Shown in pieces: positions 24,134 through 33,436 of a stretch of 64,000 bases of DNA. The notes under the pieces are model-generated. The model was not told the DNA's origin and did no database searches. It worked only from the letters and a program-made list of their open reading frames with translations. The DNA comes from Emticicia sp965283955. GTDB lineage: Bacteria > Bacteroidota > Bacteroidia > Cytophagales > Spirosomataceae. The position numbers and the translations under genes are program-made. Location of the stretch: contig CBDIQW010000001.1 of NCBI GenBank assembly GCA_965283955.1, positions 2,790,001-2,854,000 of the forward strand, in the 5' to 3' direction. Positions within the stretch are counted from its first letter, which is position 1, and every line of letters begins with the position of its first letter.

Positions 24134-25828
24134 ATGAAAAAACACCTAACCTTCATTTCACTACTTACTTTTTCGATTTCCAGTTTTGCCCAAGACCGAA
24201 TGTACGGTAAAGCATGGGCAGGCCGCTCCGAAGTAATGGCTCAAAACGGCATGGTTTGTACGTCGCATCCACTTTCTACACAAGCTGCCATTGAGATACT
24301 TCGTGCGGGCGGAAGTGCCGTTGATGCCGCTATTGCCGCCAATGCCATGGAAGGAATGGTCGAGCCGCACGTAAATGGCATCGGAGGCGATATTTTTGCT
24401 ATTGTTTGGGATGCAAAGACTCAAAAACTTTATGGACTTAATGGTTCGGGTCGCTCACCCTATTCGTTGACTCTCGAAGAATTTAAGAAAAGAGGTTTGA
24501 CACATATTCCAGCACTTGGGCCTTTGCCAATCAGCGTACCAGGTTGTGTGGATGGTTGGTTTGAGTTACACAAAAAATTTGGCAAGTTGCCCATGGAAAA
24601 AATATTGTCGCACGCCATTAGCTATGGCCGAAATGGTTTTCCTGTGCATGACGAGTTGGCGATGAGCTTACAGAATGTTCCACGATTATACGGCAAGTTT
24701 CCAAACATCAAAGAACATTACTATCCAAATGGAGAAGTACCAAAAAGAGGAGATATTTTCAAGAATCCAAATTTGGCAAATACCTTAGAGAAAATCGCAA
24801 AAGGAGGGCGTGATGCTTTTTATAAAGGCGAAATCGCCCAAACGATTGATGCTTTTATGAAGAAAAATGGCGGATTTTTGAGTGCAAAAGACCTTGCCGA
24901 CCATACTTCGACTTGGATAGAACCAGTTTCAACCAATTATCGTGGGTTTGATGTGTGGGAACTTCCACCAAACGGACAAGGAATTGCGGCTTTACAGATG
25001 CTCAATATTTTGGAAGGATACGATTTCTCAAAAATTCCTTACGGAAGCACCGAACACGTACACCTTTTCACCGAAGCCAAGAAATTAGTTTTTGAAGACC
25101 GTGCAAAATTCTATGCCGACCCCGAATTTGCTAAAATTCCAGTAAAATCCTTAATTTCGAAAGAATATGCGGCCGAAAGACGTAAATTAATCGACCCAAA
25201 TAAAGCAGCTACTCATTACGATGCAGGAAACCCAGCTTTGCGAGAAGGCGATACCATTTATTTGACCGTAGCCGACAAAGACGGAAACATGGTTTCGCTG
25301 ATTCAGAGTAATTACCGAGGTTTTGGTTCGGGAATGATGCCCGATGGATTGGGTTTTATTTTCCAAGACCGTGGCGAGTTATACAATTTGAAAGAAGGCG
25401 AAAACAATACGTATGCTCCGCATAAACGTCCGTTTCAGACAATTATTCCTGCATTTGTCACCAAAGATGGTAAGCCATTCATGAGTTTTGGCGTAATGGG
25501 CGGTGCTTTCCAACCAATGGGACACGTACAAATTATTATGGATGTGGTTGACTTTGGAATGAATCTACAAGAAGCAGGCGATGCCCCAAGACTCAACCAC
25601 GATGGTTCGTCAGAGCCAACAGGCGAGCCAATGGAAGGCGTAGGCATGATAACGATGGAGTCGGGGATACCTTACGAAACTATTAGAGGTTTGATGCAAA
25701 AAGGGCATAAAGTGGGTTATACGCTTGGCCAATATGGTGGTTATCAAGCTATTCGCTACGACCCTGTTCGTAAGGTTTATTTCGGAGCATCAGAATCTCG
25801 AAAAGATGGCCATGCGGCTGGGTTTTGA
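24134..25828 (+). CDS. ggt: Gamma-glutamyltranspeptidase, periplasmic
   Basis: GGT hydrolyses or transfers the gamma-glutamyl group of glutathione and related peptides after cutting itself into two subunits. From ATG 24134 a signal peptide ends SSFAQ. Family segments are GGSAVDAAIAANA, GIGGDIFAIV, ELPPNGQGIAALQML and, for the small subunit, GDTIYLTVADKDGNMVS. Thr374 there should be the nucleophile, although it is followed by Ile-Tyr where the family usually has Thr-His. Starts at 24113 or further upstream are possible but precede the signal peptide. The 564-residue length is normal. Confidence 0.88.
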   Translation: MKKHLTFISLLTFSISSFAQDRMYGKAWAGRSEVMAQNGMVCTSHPLSTQAAIEILRAGGSAVDAAIAANAMEGMVEPHVNGIGGDIFAIVWDAKTQKLYGLNGSGRSPYSLTLEEFKKRGLTHIPALGPLPISVPGCVDGWFELHKKFGKLPMEKILSHAISYGRNGFPVHDELAMSLQNVPRLYGKFPNIKEHYYPNGEVPKRGDIFKNPNLANTLEKIAKGGRDAFYKGEIAQTIDAFMKKNGGFLSAKDLADHTSTWIEPVSTNYRGFDVWELPPNGQGIAALQMLNILEGYDFSKIPYGSTEHVHLFTEAKKLVFEDRAKFYADPEFAKIPVKSLISKEYAAERRKLIDPNKAATHYDAGNPALREGDTIYLTVADKDGNMVSLIQSNYRGFGSGMMPDGLGFIFQDRGELYNLKEGENNTYAPHKRPFQTIIPAFVTKDGKPFMSFGVMGGAFQPMGHVQIIMDVVDFGMNLQEAGDAPRLNHDGSSEPTGEPMEGVGMITMESGIPYETIRGLMQKGHKVGYTLGQYGGYQAIRYDPVRKVYFGASESRKDGHAAGF

Positions 25829-25913
25829 GAATCAAAACTTTTATCCATTTAATAGTAATTGAATTACAGGCGAAGCATTGGTTTGTTTTTTTAATTTTCT
25901 TGCTAAATATTGG

Positions 25914-25945
25914 TTTGTATTTTTGTTATTTTGTGCATATTTTTG
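25914..25945 (+). promoter_or_regulatory. Promoter of the DUF4143 ATPase gene
   Basis: TTTG (25914-25917) and TATTTTTG (25938-25945) are 20 bases apart, a good Bacteroidota -33/-7 pair. The ATG at 25967 follows with a very short leader. Confidence 0.55.
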
Positions 25946-25966
25946 ATTTGTATTTTTATTGATTGT

Positions 25967-26512
25967 ATGTATTTGGCAAGAAAAATAGACAAAGAATTAG
26001 AGATTTGGAGGAAATCAAGCCAAAGAAAACCTCTTTTACTCAGAGGAGCAAGGCAAGTTGGAAAATCTTCAGCGGTAAAGAATTTAGCTACTGAATTTGA
26101 GTTTTTTGTAGAAATAAATTTTGATGAAAACCCTTTTTTCAAAAAAGTCTTTGAAAATGGAATCAATCCAACCGAAATATGCGAACAATTATCTGTTGCC
26201 ACCAATATTCCGATTGTAGCTGGGAAAACTTTACTTTTTTTCGATGAAATACAAGTCTGTATTCCCGCAATTTCTTCATTAAGATATTTTTATGAAAAAA
26301 TGCCAGACTTGCACCTAATTGCTGCTGGTTCATTATTGGAATTTACCTTAGCCGAAATACCTTCTTTCGGCGTTGGCAGGGTTCGGTCAATGTATTTATA
26401 TCCTTTTTCTTTTGAGGAGTTTTTATTGGCAAACAAAGAAAAAACCTTATTAGATGCTCTAAAAAAGCCACTCCAGAAAAAGGTTTTTCAGATATTTTTC
26501 ATGAAAAACTAA
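25967..26512 (+). CDS. AAA ATPase of the DUF4143 family, N-terminal fragment
   Basis: From ATG 25967 (MYLARKIDKELEIWRKSS) the ATPase part has Walker A LLRGARQVGKSS, Walker B LLFFDEIQ, sensor LIAAGSLLEF and the PFSFEEFL motif common to this family. The frame ends after LQKKVFQIFFMKN. The continuing family sequence is in the -1 frame from 26467, directly after A AAA AAG at 26461-26467. An A7 run reduced to A6, or a -1 ribosomal frameshift, would give a 439-residue product of normal length. These ATPases often act as stand-alone or toxin-antitoxin-linked proteins; no partner gene is adjacent. Confidence 0.8.
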   Translation: MYLARKIDKELEIWRKSSQRKPLLLRGARQVGKSSAVKNLATEFEFFVEINFDENPFFKKVFENGINPTEICEQLSVATNIPIVAGKTLLFFDEIQVCIPAISSLRYFYEKMPDLHLIAAGSLLEFTLAEIPSFGVGRVRSMYLYPFSFEEFLLANKEKTLLDALKKPLQKKVFQIFFMKN

Positions 26513-26532
26513 AAAGATATTTCAAGAAATTT

Positions 26533-27285
26533 TTGGTGATAGGCGGAATGCCAGAAGCAGTAAATTCATACATCGAAACAGGTAATATGCTCGAAGTCCA
26601 AAGGGTTTTAGATGATTTGACTCAATCAATCGAAGCTGATTTTGCGAAATACAAAAATAAGGTTTCAACCCAACGAATCAGAGAGGTTTTTAATACTGTT
26701 GTGCAGCAAACAGGAAATAAATTTAGCTATTCATATCCAAATTCTACTTTAAATAATGTCCAAATAAAAGAAGCACTCGAACTTTTGCAAATGGCGGGTT
26801 TGATTTATCCAATCACTCATTCGGCAAGCAATGGCATACCACTCGGTGCCGAAATTAACCCCAAACAACGAAAGTTTTTAATTTTTGACATGGGGATTTT
26901 TCAAAGAATTTTAGGTTTAAATATTGCAAATTTACTCATCGAAGATGATTTTGATGTAATCAACAAAGGGTATATTGCCGAACTTTTTGTGGGCTTAGAA
27001 ATATTAAAAAGTAGTTCCTGCTATGAAAAAACCGACCTTTTTTATTGGCAAAGAGAATCGAGAAACAGTCAAGCAGAGGTTGATTATGTGATTCAAAAAA
27101 ATGAAAAAATCATTCCATTAGAAGTAAAAGCAGGGAAAAAAGGCTCAATGCAAAGCCTATTTTTGTTTTTAAAAGAAAAAAACATTGACTTTGGTATTAG
27201 ACTTTCGTTGGAAAATTTTTCTCAAATAGAAAAAGTGAAAATTTATCCGCTTTATGCAACCCTAAATATTTTTGAATCAATTTAA
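26533..27285 (+). CDS. AAA ATPase of the DUF4143 family, C-terminal fragment
   Basis: Holds the rest of the ATPase and the DUF4143 nuclease-like domain: VIGGMPEAV, then YSYPNSTLNNVQIKEAL, KGYIAELFVGLEI, FYWQRESRNSQAEVDYVI and IIPLEVKAGKKG. The last two match the restriction-endonuclease-like pattern (Asp then Glu-Val-Lys) seen in these proteins. Homology begins at 26467, before the first possible start (TTG 26533), so this is not an independent gene. Confidence 0.8.
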   Translation: MVIGGMPEAVNSYIETGNMLEVQRVLDDLTQSIEADFAKYKNKVSTQRIREVFNTVVQQTGNKFSYSYPNSTLNNVQIKEALELLQMAGLIYPITHSASNGIPLGAEINPKQRKFLIFDMGIFQRILGLNIANLLIEDDFDVINKGYIAELFVGLEILKSSSCYEKTDLFYWQRESRNSQAEVDYVIQKNEKIIPLEVKAGKKGSMQSLFLFLKEKNIDFGIRLSLENFSQIEKVKIYPLYATLNIFESI

Positions 27286-27289
27286 GGTT

Positions 27290-27297
27290 TATCTTTG
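27290..27297 (+). promoter_or_regulatory. Candidate -7 box of the BNR-repeat gene
   Basis: TATCTTTG (TAnnTTTG) overlaps the region just after the ATPase stop, 23 bases before ATG 27320. A second TATTTTTG lies at 27267-27274. Confidence 0.4.
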
Positions 27298-27319
27298 CTC
27301 ATCAACAGAAACAAACAAT

Positions 27320-30300
27320 ATGAAAAAACAACTAACCCTAATCGCCTTACTATCAATTACTTGCTTTGCTGGATTCTCCCAGAAAAAAAAGAAAGTTGTA
27401 GCCGAAACAGCTCCAGTAATCGCTGCCGATGTGGTTTCTCCAACATCAGCTACTGAGCGAATGGCGGGCTATGAGCAACGTAAAAAATTGCAAGAAGCAT
27501 CGCTCGTCAAAAATCTGAAATTCAGAAATGTTGGCCCGACCGTTATGAGTGGCCGTATTGTAGATATTGATGCCAATCCCGAAAACCCAACGGAGTTTTA
27601 TGCGGCTTATGCTTCGGGTGGTTTGTGGCATACGGTCAATAACGGTCAATCTTTTTCGCCAATCTTTGATAATGAAGCTGTTATGACCATCGGCGATATT
27701 GCCGTTGACTGGAAAACTCGCACAATTTGGATTGGTACAGGCGAAAATAATTCAAGCCGCTCGTCGTATTCGGGTGTGGGAATGTACAAATCTACCAATA
27801 ATGGCAAAACTTGGGAGTATCTCGGCTTGCCAGAATCTCACCACGTCGGTAGAATAGCTTTGCACCCAACCGACCCAAATATTGCGTGGGTAGCGGTTTT
27901 GGGACATTTATATTCGCCAAACAAAGAGCGTGGCATGTACAAAACCACTGATGGCGGTAAAACTTGGAAACAAACGCTTTACATCAATGAAAACACTGGT
28001 GCGATTGACGTTAGACTCGACCCAAACAATGCCAATACGCTTTACGCCACGATGTGGTATAAAGAACGCACAGCATGGAATTTTGTAGAAGGTGGAAAAG
28101 AATCGGGCATTTATAAAAGTACCGATGCGGGCGAAACTTGGAAGTTGATTTCGGGCGAAGGTAGTGGCTTCCCGACTGGTGCGGGCAATGGCCGTATTGG
28201 TCTGGCAGTTTATCCAAAGAACCCCAATATTGTTTATGCAATCATTGATAATCAGGCAAATAGGCCGAAGAAAGAAGAAAAAGAAGATGCCAGCCGTCTG
28301 ACCACAAAAAGAATGAAAACCATCACCAAAGATGAGTTTTTGGCTTTGAGTGATGCAACTATCAATGAATATTTGGATGGACAAGGTTTTCCTGAAAAAT
28401 TCACAGCAAAGGCTTTTAAAGAAGACCTAAAAGCCGATAAAATCAAAGTACAAGATATTTACGAATACACTTACAATGGCAATAACGATTTATTCGATAC
28501 ACAAGTAACTGGAGCAGAGGTGTACCGCAGCGAAGATGCAGGTGCAACATGGAAACGCACGCACGCCGACTATTTGGATAATATTTACTTCACGTATGGC
28601 TATTATTTTGGGCAAATTTGGGTTGACCCAACCGATGATAAAAAAATCGTAATTGTGGGTGTGCCAATCGTGCGTTCGGAAGATGGTGGTAAAAGTTTTA
28701 AAAGTATCGAAAGAGAAAATGTACACTCCGACCACCACGCTCTGTGGTTTGACCCGAAAAATCCGAAACATTATATCAATGGTAATGATGGTGGAATAAA
28801 CATTACTTACGATGATGGAAAAACATGGTTCAAGGCAAATTCAATTCCTGTGGGTCAACTTTACCACGTTTCGGTCGATATGGCCAAACCTTATAATGTC
28901 TATGGAGGCTTGCAAGATAATGGCGTTTGGTATGGTTCATCAACCAATTCGTTTGATTATAACTATGGTATTTTCGATAATGGCGATGGTTATAAATTCT
29001 TGCTCGGTGGCGATGGAATGCAAGTACAAGTCGATTATCGAGATAATAACACGGTATATGCAGGTTTTCAGTTTGGAAACTATTTCAGAATCAATAAGGC
29101 AACCAACGAACGCAAAAGATTGGAAGTTCCACGTGAATTAGGCGAAGCACCTTTCCGTTTCAACTGGGAATCTCCGCTTACGATTTCTCGCCACAATCAA
29201 GATATTATCTATTTTGGTTCAAATAAATTCCATAGAAGTTTCGATAAAGGCGATACTTTCAAAACCCTTTCAGGAGATTTGACTCGTGGCCGAAAAGAAG
29301 GTGATGTACCTTTCGGAACGCTCACTGCCATCGAAGAGTCACCAAGTAGATTTGGTTTGATTTATACAGGCTCAGATGATGGTTTGATTTATATCACGAA
29401 AGATGGTGGTTATACTTTCACCAAAATCATGGATAAACCAAATCTTTGGGTAAGTGGAATTGCGGTTTCGGCTCATGCAGAAGGAACGGTTTATGCTTCA
29501 CTAAACGCTTATCGTGGCGACCATTTCAAACCATATTTGTTTGTTTCAACTGATTACGGTCAAAATTGGCAAGCAATCGGTGCAGATTTACCGGCCGAAC
29601 CAATTAACGTAGTAAAAGAAGACCCGAAAAATGCCTATATCATTTATGTCGGAACAGACAACGGCTTATATATTTCGATGGATAAAGGCAAAACTTTTAT
29701 GCGTGGCAATGGCGACGGAATGCCAAGTGTATCAATCCACGATTTGGTGATTCACCCAAGAGAAAATGAACTGGTAGTCGGTACGCACGGACGCTCGATT
29801 TATATTGCCGATGTTAAGCCATTACAAGCATTGAGTAGCGAGGTTTTGGCCAAAAATATTCATGTATATGATTTACCAGCAATCAATTACAATGCTTCAT
29901 GGGGCAGAATGTTTGATAAATATGCCGAGCCAGAAGAACGTAAGTACAACATCACTTACTATGCAAAAGCAGCAGGAAAAGCAACAATCAAGATACAGAC
30001 AGATAAAGGATTAGTTGTAAAAAACATTTCGGATGATGCTGAAGCAGGTTTAAATAACGTAAACTTCGACCAAGCGATTGATGTGGCTGCCAAAGGCGAA
30101 TACGAAAAATACTTAAATGAGGTAAAGAAAAAAGACGATAAAGAAATAAAGCTGGAACTTGCCGATGATAAAAAGATTTATTTCCGACCAGGAAAATATA
30201 AGCTTATCATTGAACTCAGTGGCGAAAAAGTAGAAAAAGACCTTGAAATCAAAGCATCGGAGCGTCGTTCACGCAGAGCAATGAGTCCGAAACCAACCGC

Positions 30301-30361
30301 TTCGCCAGAAGAATTTGAAGAATGGTACGAAGAAATGGGTTTTGAAGAAACGAAGAAGTAA
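27320..30361 (+). CDS. Large exported sortilin/BNR-repeat beta-propeller protein
   Basis: 1013 residues with a signal peptide ending AGFSQ, chosen over an upstream start at 27272 that adds residues before it. At least eight Asp-box repeats are visible, such as YKSTNNGKTWEYLG, YKTTDGGKTWKQ, YKSTDAGETWKLI, VRSEDGGKSFKSI and FVSTDYGQNWQAI, so it should fold as two large propellers like VPS10/sortilin or xyloglucanase propellers. A charged helical insert (about 315-385) separates early repeats. The C-terminal 150 residues (ATIKIQTDKGLVVKNI) are a separate beta domain. It is annotated in many genomes as a glycosyl hydrolase, but I see no catalytic evidence. Confidence 0.82.
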   Translation: MKKQLTLIALLSITCFAGFSQKKKKVVAETAPVIAADVVSPTSATERMAGYEQRKKLQEASLVKNLKFRNVGPTVMSGRIVDIDANPENPTEFYAAYASGGLWHTVNNGQSFSPIFDNEAVMTIGDIAVDWKTRTIWIGTGENNSSRSSYSGVGMYKSTNNGKTWEYLGLPESHHVGRIALHPTDPNIAWVAVLGHLYSPNKERGMYKTTDGGKTWKQTLYINENTGAIDVRLDPNNANTLYATMWYKERTAWNFVEGGKESGIYKSTDAGETWKLISGEGSGFPTGAGNGRIGLAVYPKNPNIVYAIIDNQANRPKKEEKEDASRLTTKRMKTITKDEFLALSDATINEYLDGQGFPEKFTAKAFKEDLKADKIKVQDIYEYTYNGNNDLFDTQVTGAEVYRSEDAGATWKRTHADYLDNIYFTYGYYFGQIWVDPTDDKKIVIVGVPIVRSEDGGKSFKSIERENVHSDHHALWFDPKNPKHYINGNDGGINITYDDGKTWFKANSIPVGQLYHVSVDMAKPYNVYGGLQDNGVWYGSSTNSFDYNYGIFDNGDGYKFLLGGDGMQVQVDYRDNNTVYAGFQFGNYFRINKATNERKRLEVPRELGEAPFRFNWESPLTISRHNQDIIYFGSNKFHRSFDKGDTFKTLSGDLTRGRKEGDVPFGTLTAIEESPSRFGLIYTGSDDGLIYITKDGGYTFTKIMDKPNLWVSGIAVSAHAEGTVYASLNAYRGDHFKPYLFVSTDYGQNWQAIGADLPAEPINVVKEDPKNAYIIYVGTDNGLYISMDKGKTFMRGNGDGMPSVSIHDLVIHPRENELVVGTHGRSIYIADVKPLQALSSEVLAKNIHVYDLPAINYNASWGRMFDKYAEPEERKYNITYYAKAAGKATIKIQTDKGLVVKNISDDAEAGLNNVNFDQAIDVAAKGEYEKYLNEVKKKDDKEIKLELADDKKIYFRPGKYKLIIELSGEKVEKDLEIKASERRSRRAMSPKPTASPEEFEEWYEEMGFEETKK

Positions 30362-30400
30362 AAGCCCCACCCAACCCTCCCCGATGGGGAGGGCTTTTTC
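30362..30400 (+). terminator. GC-rich repeat acting as terminator (family D)
   Basis: CCCTCCCC (30375-30382) pairs with GGGGAGGG (30386-30393) around GAT, inside an outer AAAGC/GCTTT pairing, followed by five Ts. It ends the BNR gene. Similar CCTCCC..GGGAGG-rich elements lie at 39937-39964 and 60461-60490. Confidence 0.7.
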
Positions 30401-30445
30401 AAAATGTCGTAAAAGAACTTTTTTAATATTCAACCAAAAACAAAC

Positions 30446-31378
30446 ATGAAGCAAAACTTTGTAAAAATTTTAGGAGCAATCCTCATCAGCAACTCTCTCA
30501 TTGCTCAACTTGCTCCAATTAAAAGCATTGAAGGCCGTTGGGACATTACGATTACCAAAGGCGATAAAAAAGTGCCATCTTGGTTAGAGGTAAATCATTC
30601 AGGTGTAAAATACTTAAATGGTCATTTTGTAGGAGATGGTGGAAGTGCCAGACCGATTTCACGCATCAATTTCGATGATGATAAAATGTCGTTTTCAATT
30701 CCACCACAATGGGACAGAGCCGAAAAAGATTTAGTAGTAGAGGCAGTTTTGAAAGATGATAAACTAACAGGCATAATGAACACGCCAAGTGGCGAAACTT
30801 TGAGTTGGGTTGGAGTAAGAGCTCCGAAACTAAACAATACGATAACACCTGTTTGGGGAACGCCAATCAAACTTTTCAATGGTAAAAACCTTGATGGCTG
30901 GCAAGTGGTGAGTGGCGAAAATCAATGGATTGTAGAAAATGGTATTCTGAAAAGCCCAAAATCGGGAGCTAATCTTCGTACGGTTAAAACTTTCAAAGAT
31001 TTTAAACTACACGTTGAGTTTAAATACCCTGAAGAAAGTAATAGTGGAGTTTATTTAAGAGGTCGCTACGAAGTGCAAGTAACTGATAGCAAAGGTCGTG
31101 AGCCACTAAAAGACCAACTCGGTGCAGTTTATGGTTTTATCGCTCCGCTCGAAATGCCAGCAAAAGCAGCAGGCGAATGGCAAAGTTTTGATATTACTTT
31201 GGTTGGAAGAGTCGTAACAGTTGTTTTGAATGGTAAAACAATTATCTACAAAAACGAAATTCCAGGAATTACGGGTGGTGCTTTAGATAGTAACGAAGGC
31301 GAACCTGGCCCAATTTTCTTCCAAGGCGACCACGGTCCGATTGAGTACCGAAATATTGTTATCACACCAGCGAAGTAA
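30446..31378 (+). CDS. DUF1080 exported protein
   Basis: 310 residues with a signal peptide ending SLIAQ. The first 110 residues form a beta-rich lead domain (EGRWDITITKGDKK). From about 140 a DUF1080 domain follows: IKLFNGKNLDGWQVV, ENQWIVENGILKS, DFKLHVEFKYPEESNSGVYL and PIFFQGDHGPIEYRNIVI. DUF1080 proteins include 3-keto-glycoside hydrolases and lectin-like modules; the substrate is unknown. A strong terminator follows. Confidence 0.85.
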   Translation: MKQNFVKILGAILISNSLIAQLAPIKSIEGRWDITITKGDKKVPSWLEVNHSGVKYLNGHFVGDGGSARPISRINFDDDKMSFSIPPQWDRAEKDLVVEAVLKDDKLTGIMNTPSGETLSWVGVRAPKLNNTITPVWGTPIKLFNGKNLDGWQVVSGENQWIVENGILKSPKSGANLRTVKTFKDFKLHVEFKYPEESNSGVYLRGRYEVQVTDSKGREPLKDQLGAVYGFIAPLEMPAKAAGEWQSFDITLVGRVVTVVLNGKTIIYKNEIPGITGGALDSNEGEPGPIFFQGDHGPIEYRNIVITPAK

Positions 31379-31406
31379 ACTTTTTTACATAAAAGGTGTT
31401 ATTTTT

Positions 31407-31443
31407 AAGGAAGGCATCGCTTTAAGCGATGCCTTCCTTTTGA
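31407..31443 (+). terminator. Strong rho-independent terminator
   Basis: A 15-bp perfect stem (31407-31421 with 31425-31439) has a 3-base loop and a T tract. It separates the DUF1080 gene from the CobW-type GTPase gene. Confidence 0.85.
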
Positions 31444-31471
31444 TTTTATATCGACAAAGAACCTTCTCTTT

Positions 31472-32461
31472 ATGAAAATACCAGTAAATATCATCACAGG
31501 CTTTTTGGGTGTGGGTAAAACCACCGCCATCAAACATATTCTTGCTAATAAACCCACCAACGAGCGTTGGGCAATCATTATCAATGAATTTGGAGCAGTT
31601 TCAATTGACCATACAGCCATCGACGAACAAGATGGACTCGTAATCAAAGAAGTAGCAGGCGGTTGTATTTGCTGCACTGCCAATGTGCCAATGCAAGTAA
31701 CGCTTACCTCAATTTTACGAAACCAAAAGCCCGACCGAATTTTGATTGAACCAACGGGTATGGGGCATCCTGCCAGTATTTTAGATTTATTGCAAAGCAA
31801 ATATTTAAAAGATATTCTCGAAATCAGAGCAACAATTTGCTTAGTTGACCCACGTCGTTGGGCCGATGCCAATGTGCGTTCGCACGAAACATTCCAAGAC
31901 CAAATAAACTTGGCCGATGTGCTGGTAGCTAACAAAGCCGATTTGGTAGGAGAGGAGTTAGCCGAAAAATTTAAACTTTGGGCGAAGTCTCTATTTCCAC
32001 CCAAACTTTTGGTAGAAACTGTCTCGAATGGAGAAATTGATGTTGATTGGCTTGATATTGAGCCATTTGCAGGTCGAAAAGCCGAATTTCCGCAAGCACA
32101 TTCGCATGAGCATCATCATCACCACGCAGAGGAAACGCTCGAAATTCCCGAAATCGGGAAGCCAATCAAGAAACTAAGTAAAGGCTTAGGAATGTATAGC
32201 TGCGGGTGGATATTCTCTCCCGAAGAAGTTTTTAGTTTACCTAAATTACGTCAGTTTTTTAGTACGCTCCAAGGCGTCGATAGAGCCAAAGGCGTTTTCA
32301 GAACGGGTAAAGACTGGGTACTAATCAATGCCGTTGACCGAGAGTTTTCGGTGCAATACATTGCTTACCGTCGAGATAGCCGCATCGAACTCATTGCCAA
32401 TTATGATTTAGATTGGTTGGTATTTGAAGTGAAATTGAAGGAGTGTTTGGCTGAGAATTGA
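31472..32461 (+). CDS. CobW/COG0523-type zinc metallochaperone GTPase
   Basis: 329 residues. GTPase motifs are GFLGVGKTT (10-18) and NKAD. The family metal motif CxCC appears as GGCICCTANVP (Cys65, 67, 68). A His-rich loop, HSHEHHHHHAEE, lies near residue 215, and a CobW C-terminal domain (GMYSCGWIFSPEEVFSLP) follows. Such proteins insert or distribute Zn or Co in the cytoplasm. The target is unknown: no nitrile hydratase or cobalamin gene is adjacent, and I see no Zur-like site. Confidence 0.9.
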   Translation: MKIPVNIITGFLGVGKTTAIKHILANKPTNERWAIIINEFGAVSIDHTAIDEQDGLVIKEVAGGCICCTANVPMQVTLTSILRNQKPDRILIEPTGMGHPASILDLLQSKYLKDILEIRATICLVDPRRWADANVRSHETFQDQINLADVLVANKADLVGEELAEKFKLWAKSLFPPKLLVETVSNGEIDVDWLDIEPFAGRKAEFPQAHSHEHHHHHAEETLEIPEIGKPIKKLSKGLGMYSCGWIFSPEEVFSLPKLRQFFSTLQGVDRAKGVFRTGKDWVLINAVDREFSVQYIAYRRDSRIELIANYDLDWLVFEVKLKECLAEN

Positions 32462-32509
32462 TGTTTTCTAAGACTAAAACTTTATCTTTAGATGCAAAAA
32501 CACTCAATT

Positions 32510-33394
32510 ATGAAAAAAATACTTCTATTACTTTTACTTCCGCTGCATTCGATTTATGCCCAAGTAAAATCAGATACCATCGCTTTTACACTAAATAAGC
32601 AAAGCAATATTTGTATCAAAGCCCGTATTGACAATTCAGATACACTGACGCTGATGTTTCATACTTCGGCATCTGATATTACGTTGACTCGTGAGGCTAT
32701 CAAAAATAAGATTACGATTAAATTGGATAAAACGGATGAGGTACAAACTTGGGGCGGAATGGCAAAGTCAGAGAATAGCGAACATCATACGCTATTCATC
32801 AATCATTTAGCTTGGAATGATATGACAGTTTTTGCCGATGATAATTCGGGAGTTGATACCGATGGCAAGTTTGGTTGTGATATTTTTAAAAATAAAATCG
32901 TAAGCGTTGATTATGATAAAAAACACATGATTGTTTCAGAAACTTTACCAAAAAAACTACGTGGATACGCTAAAATGACAATGAGTTTTAATAGGGGAAG
33001 TATGTATATCGAAGGAACGCTAAATACTGGAAAGGCTGCCTACAAAGATAAATTCATGTTTCATACGGGCTATGGGCGTTCTATCTTGCTTGACCCTAAA
33101 ATTGCAGAAAAGTATAACATGAATGCCCTCAAAACCATTGAAAGTTCGGAATTGAGAGATTCATTCAACAACGTTATTAAGATTGAAATAAAGGAAATTC
33201 CAGAAGTAGAGATTGGTGGCAAAAAATTAAGAAACGTACCATTGAGTATTGCTGCACAATCGTCATCAATACCGATGAAAGTTTTTGGTAATGATTTATT
33301 GAAACGCTTTAATGTTATTTTCGATTTTCAGAAAAATGAAATCTATCTGAAACCTAATCGACTTTGGGAAACTGCATATTTTAGAAAATCGTAA
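32510..33394 (+). CDS. Exported aspartyl-protease-like protein with both catalytic Asp replaced by His
   Basis: 294 residues from ATG 32510, signal peptide ending HSIYAQ. The two halves show the retropepsin-like layout of Bacteroidota aspartyl proteases: GCDIFKNKIVSVDYDKKHMIV and GNDLLKRFNVIFDFQKNEIYL. The expected DTG triads read FHTSAS (His51) and FHTGYG (His185), so both catalytic Asp residues are replaced by His. It is probably catalytically inactive or works differently. A leading ATG at 32492 is less likely because it precedes the signal peptide. Confidence 0.75.
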   Translation: MKKILLLLLLPLHSIYAQVKSDTIAFTLNKQSNICIKARIDNSDTLTLMFHTSASDITLTREAIKNKITIKLDKTDEVQTWGGMAKSENSEHHTLFINHLAWNDMTVFADDNSGVDTDGKFGCDIFKNKIVSVDYDKKHMIVSETLPKKLRGYAKMTMSFNRGSMYIEGTLNTGKAAYKDKFMFHTGYGRSILLDPKIAEKYNMNALKTIESSELRDSFNNVIKIEIKEIPEVEIGGKKLRNVPLSIAAQSSSIPMKVFGNDLLKRFNVIFDFQKNEIYLKPNRLWETAYFRKS

Positions 33395-33400
33395 AAACAA

Positions 33401-33434
33401 AAAAACGGAGACTTTAGAAAGCCTCCGTTTTTGT
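33401..33434. terminator. Bidirectional terminator
   Basis: AAAAACGGAG (33401-33410) pairs with CTCCGTTTTT (33423-33432), with a further CTT/AAG inside the loop. It lies between the aspartyl-protease-like gene (+) and kup (-). Confidence 0.8.
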
Positions 33435-33436
33435 TT

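Noticed and set aside
27908..28384. 158-residue open frame on the minus strand inside the BNR-repeat gene
   Set aside because: It is fully antisense to a gene with clear repeats, lacks a recognisable domain and reflects codon bias of the real gene.
31405..32004. 199-residue minus-strand open frame opposite the CobW GTPase gene
   Set aside because: It overlaps the conserved P-loop and CxCC region antisense and includes a terminator stem.
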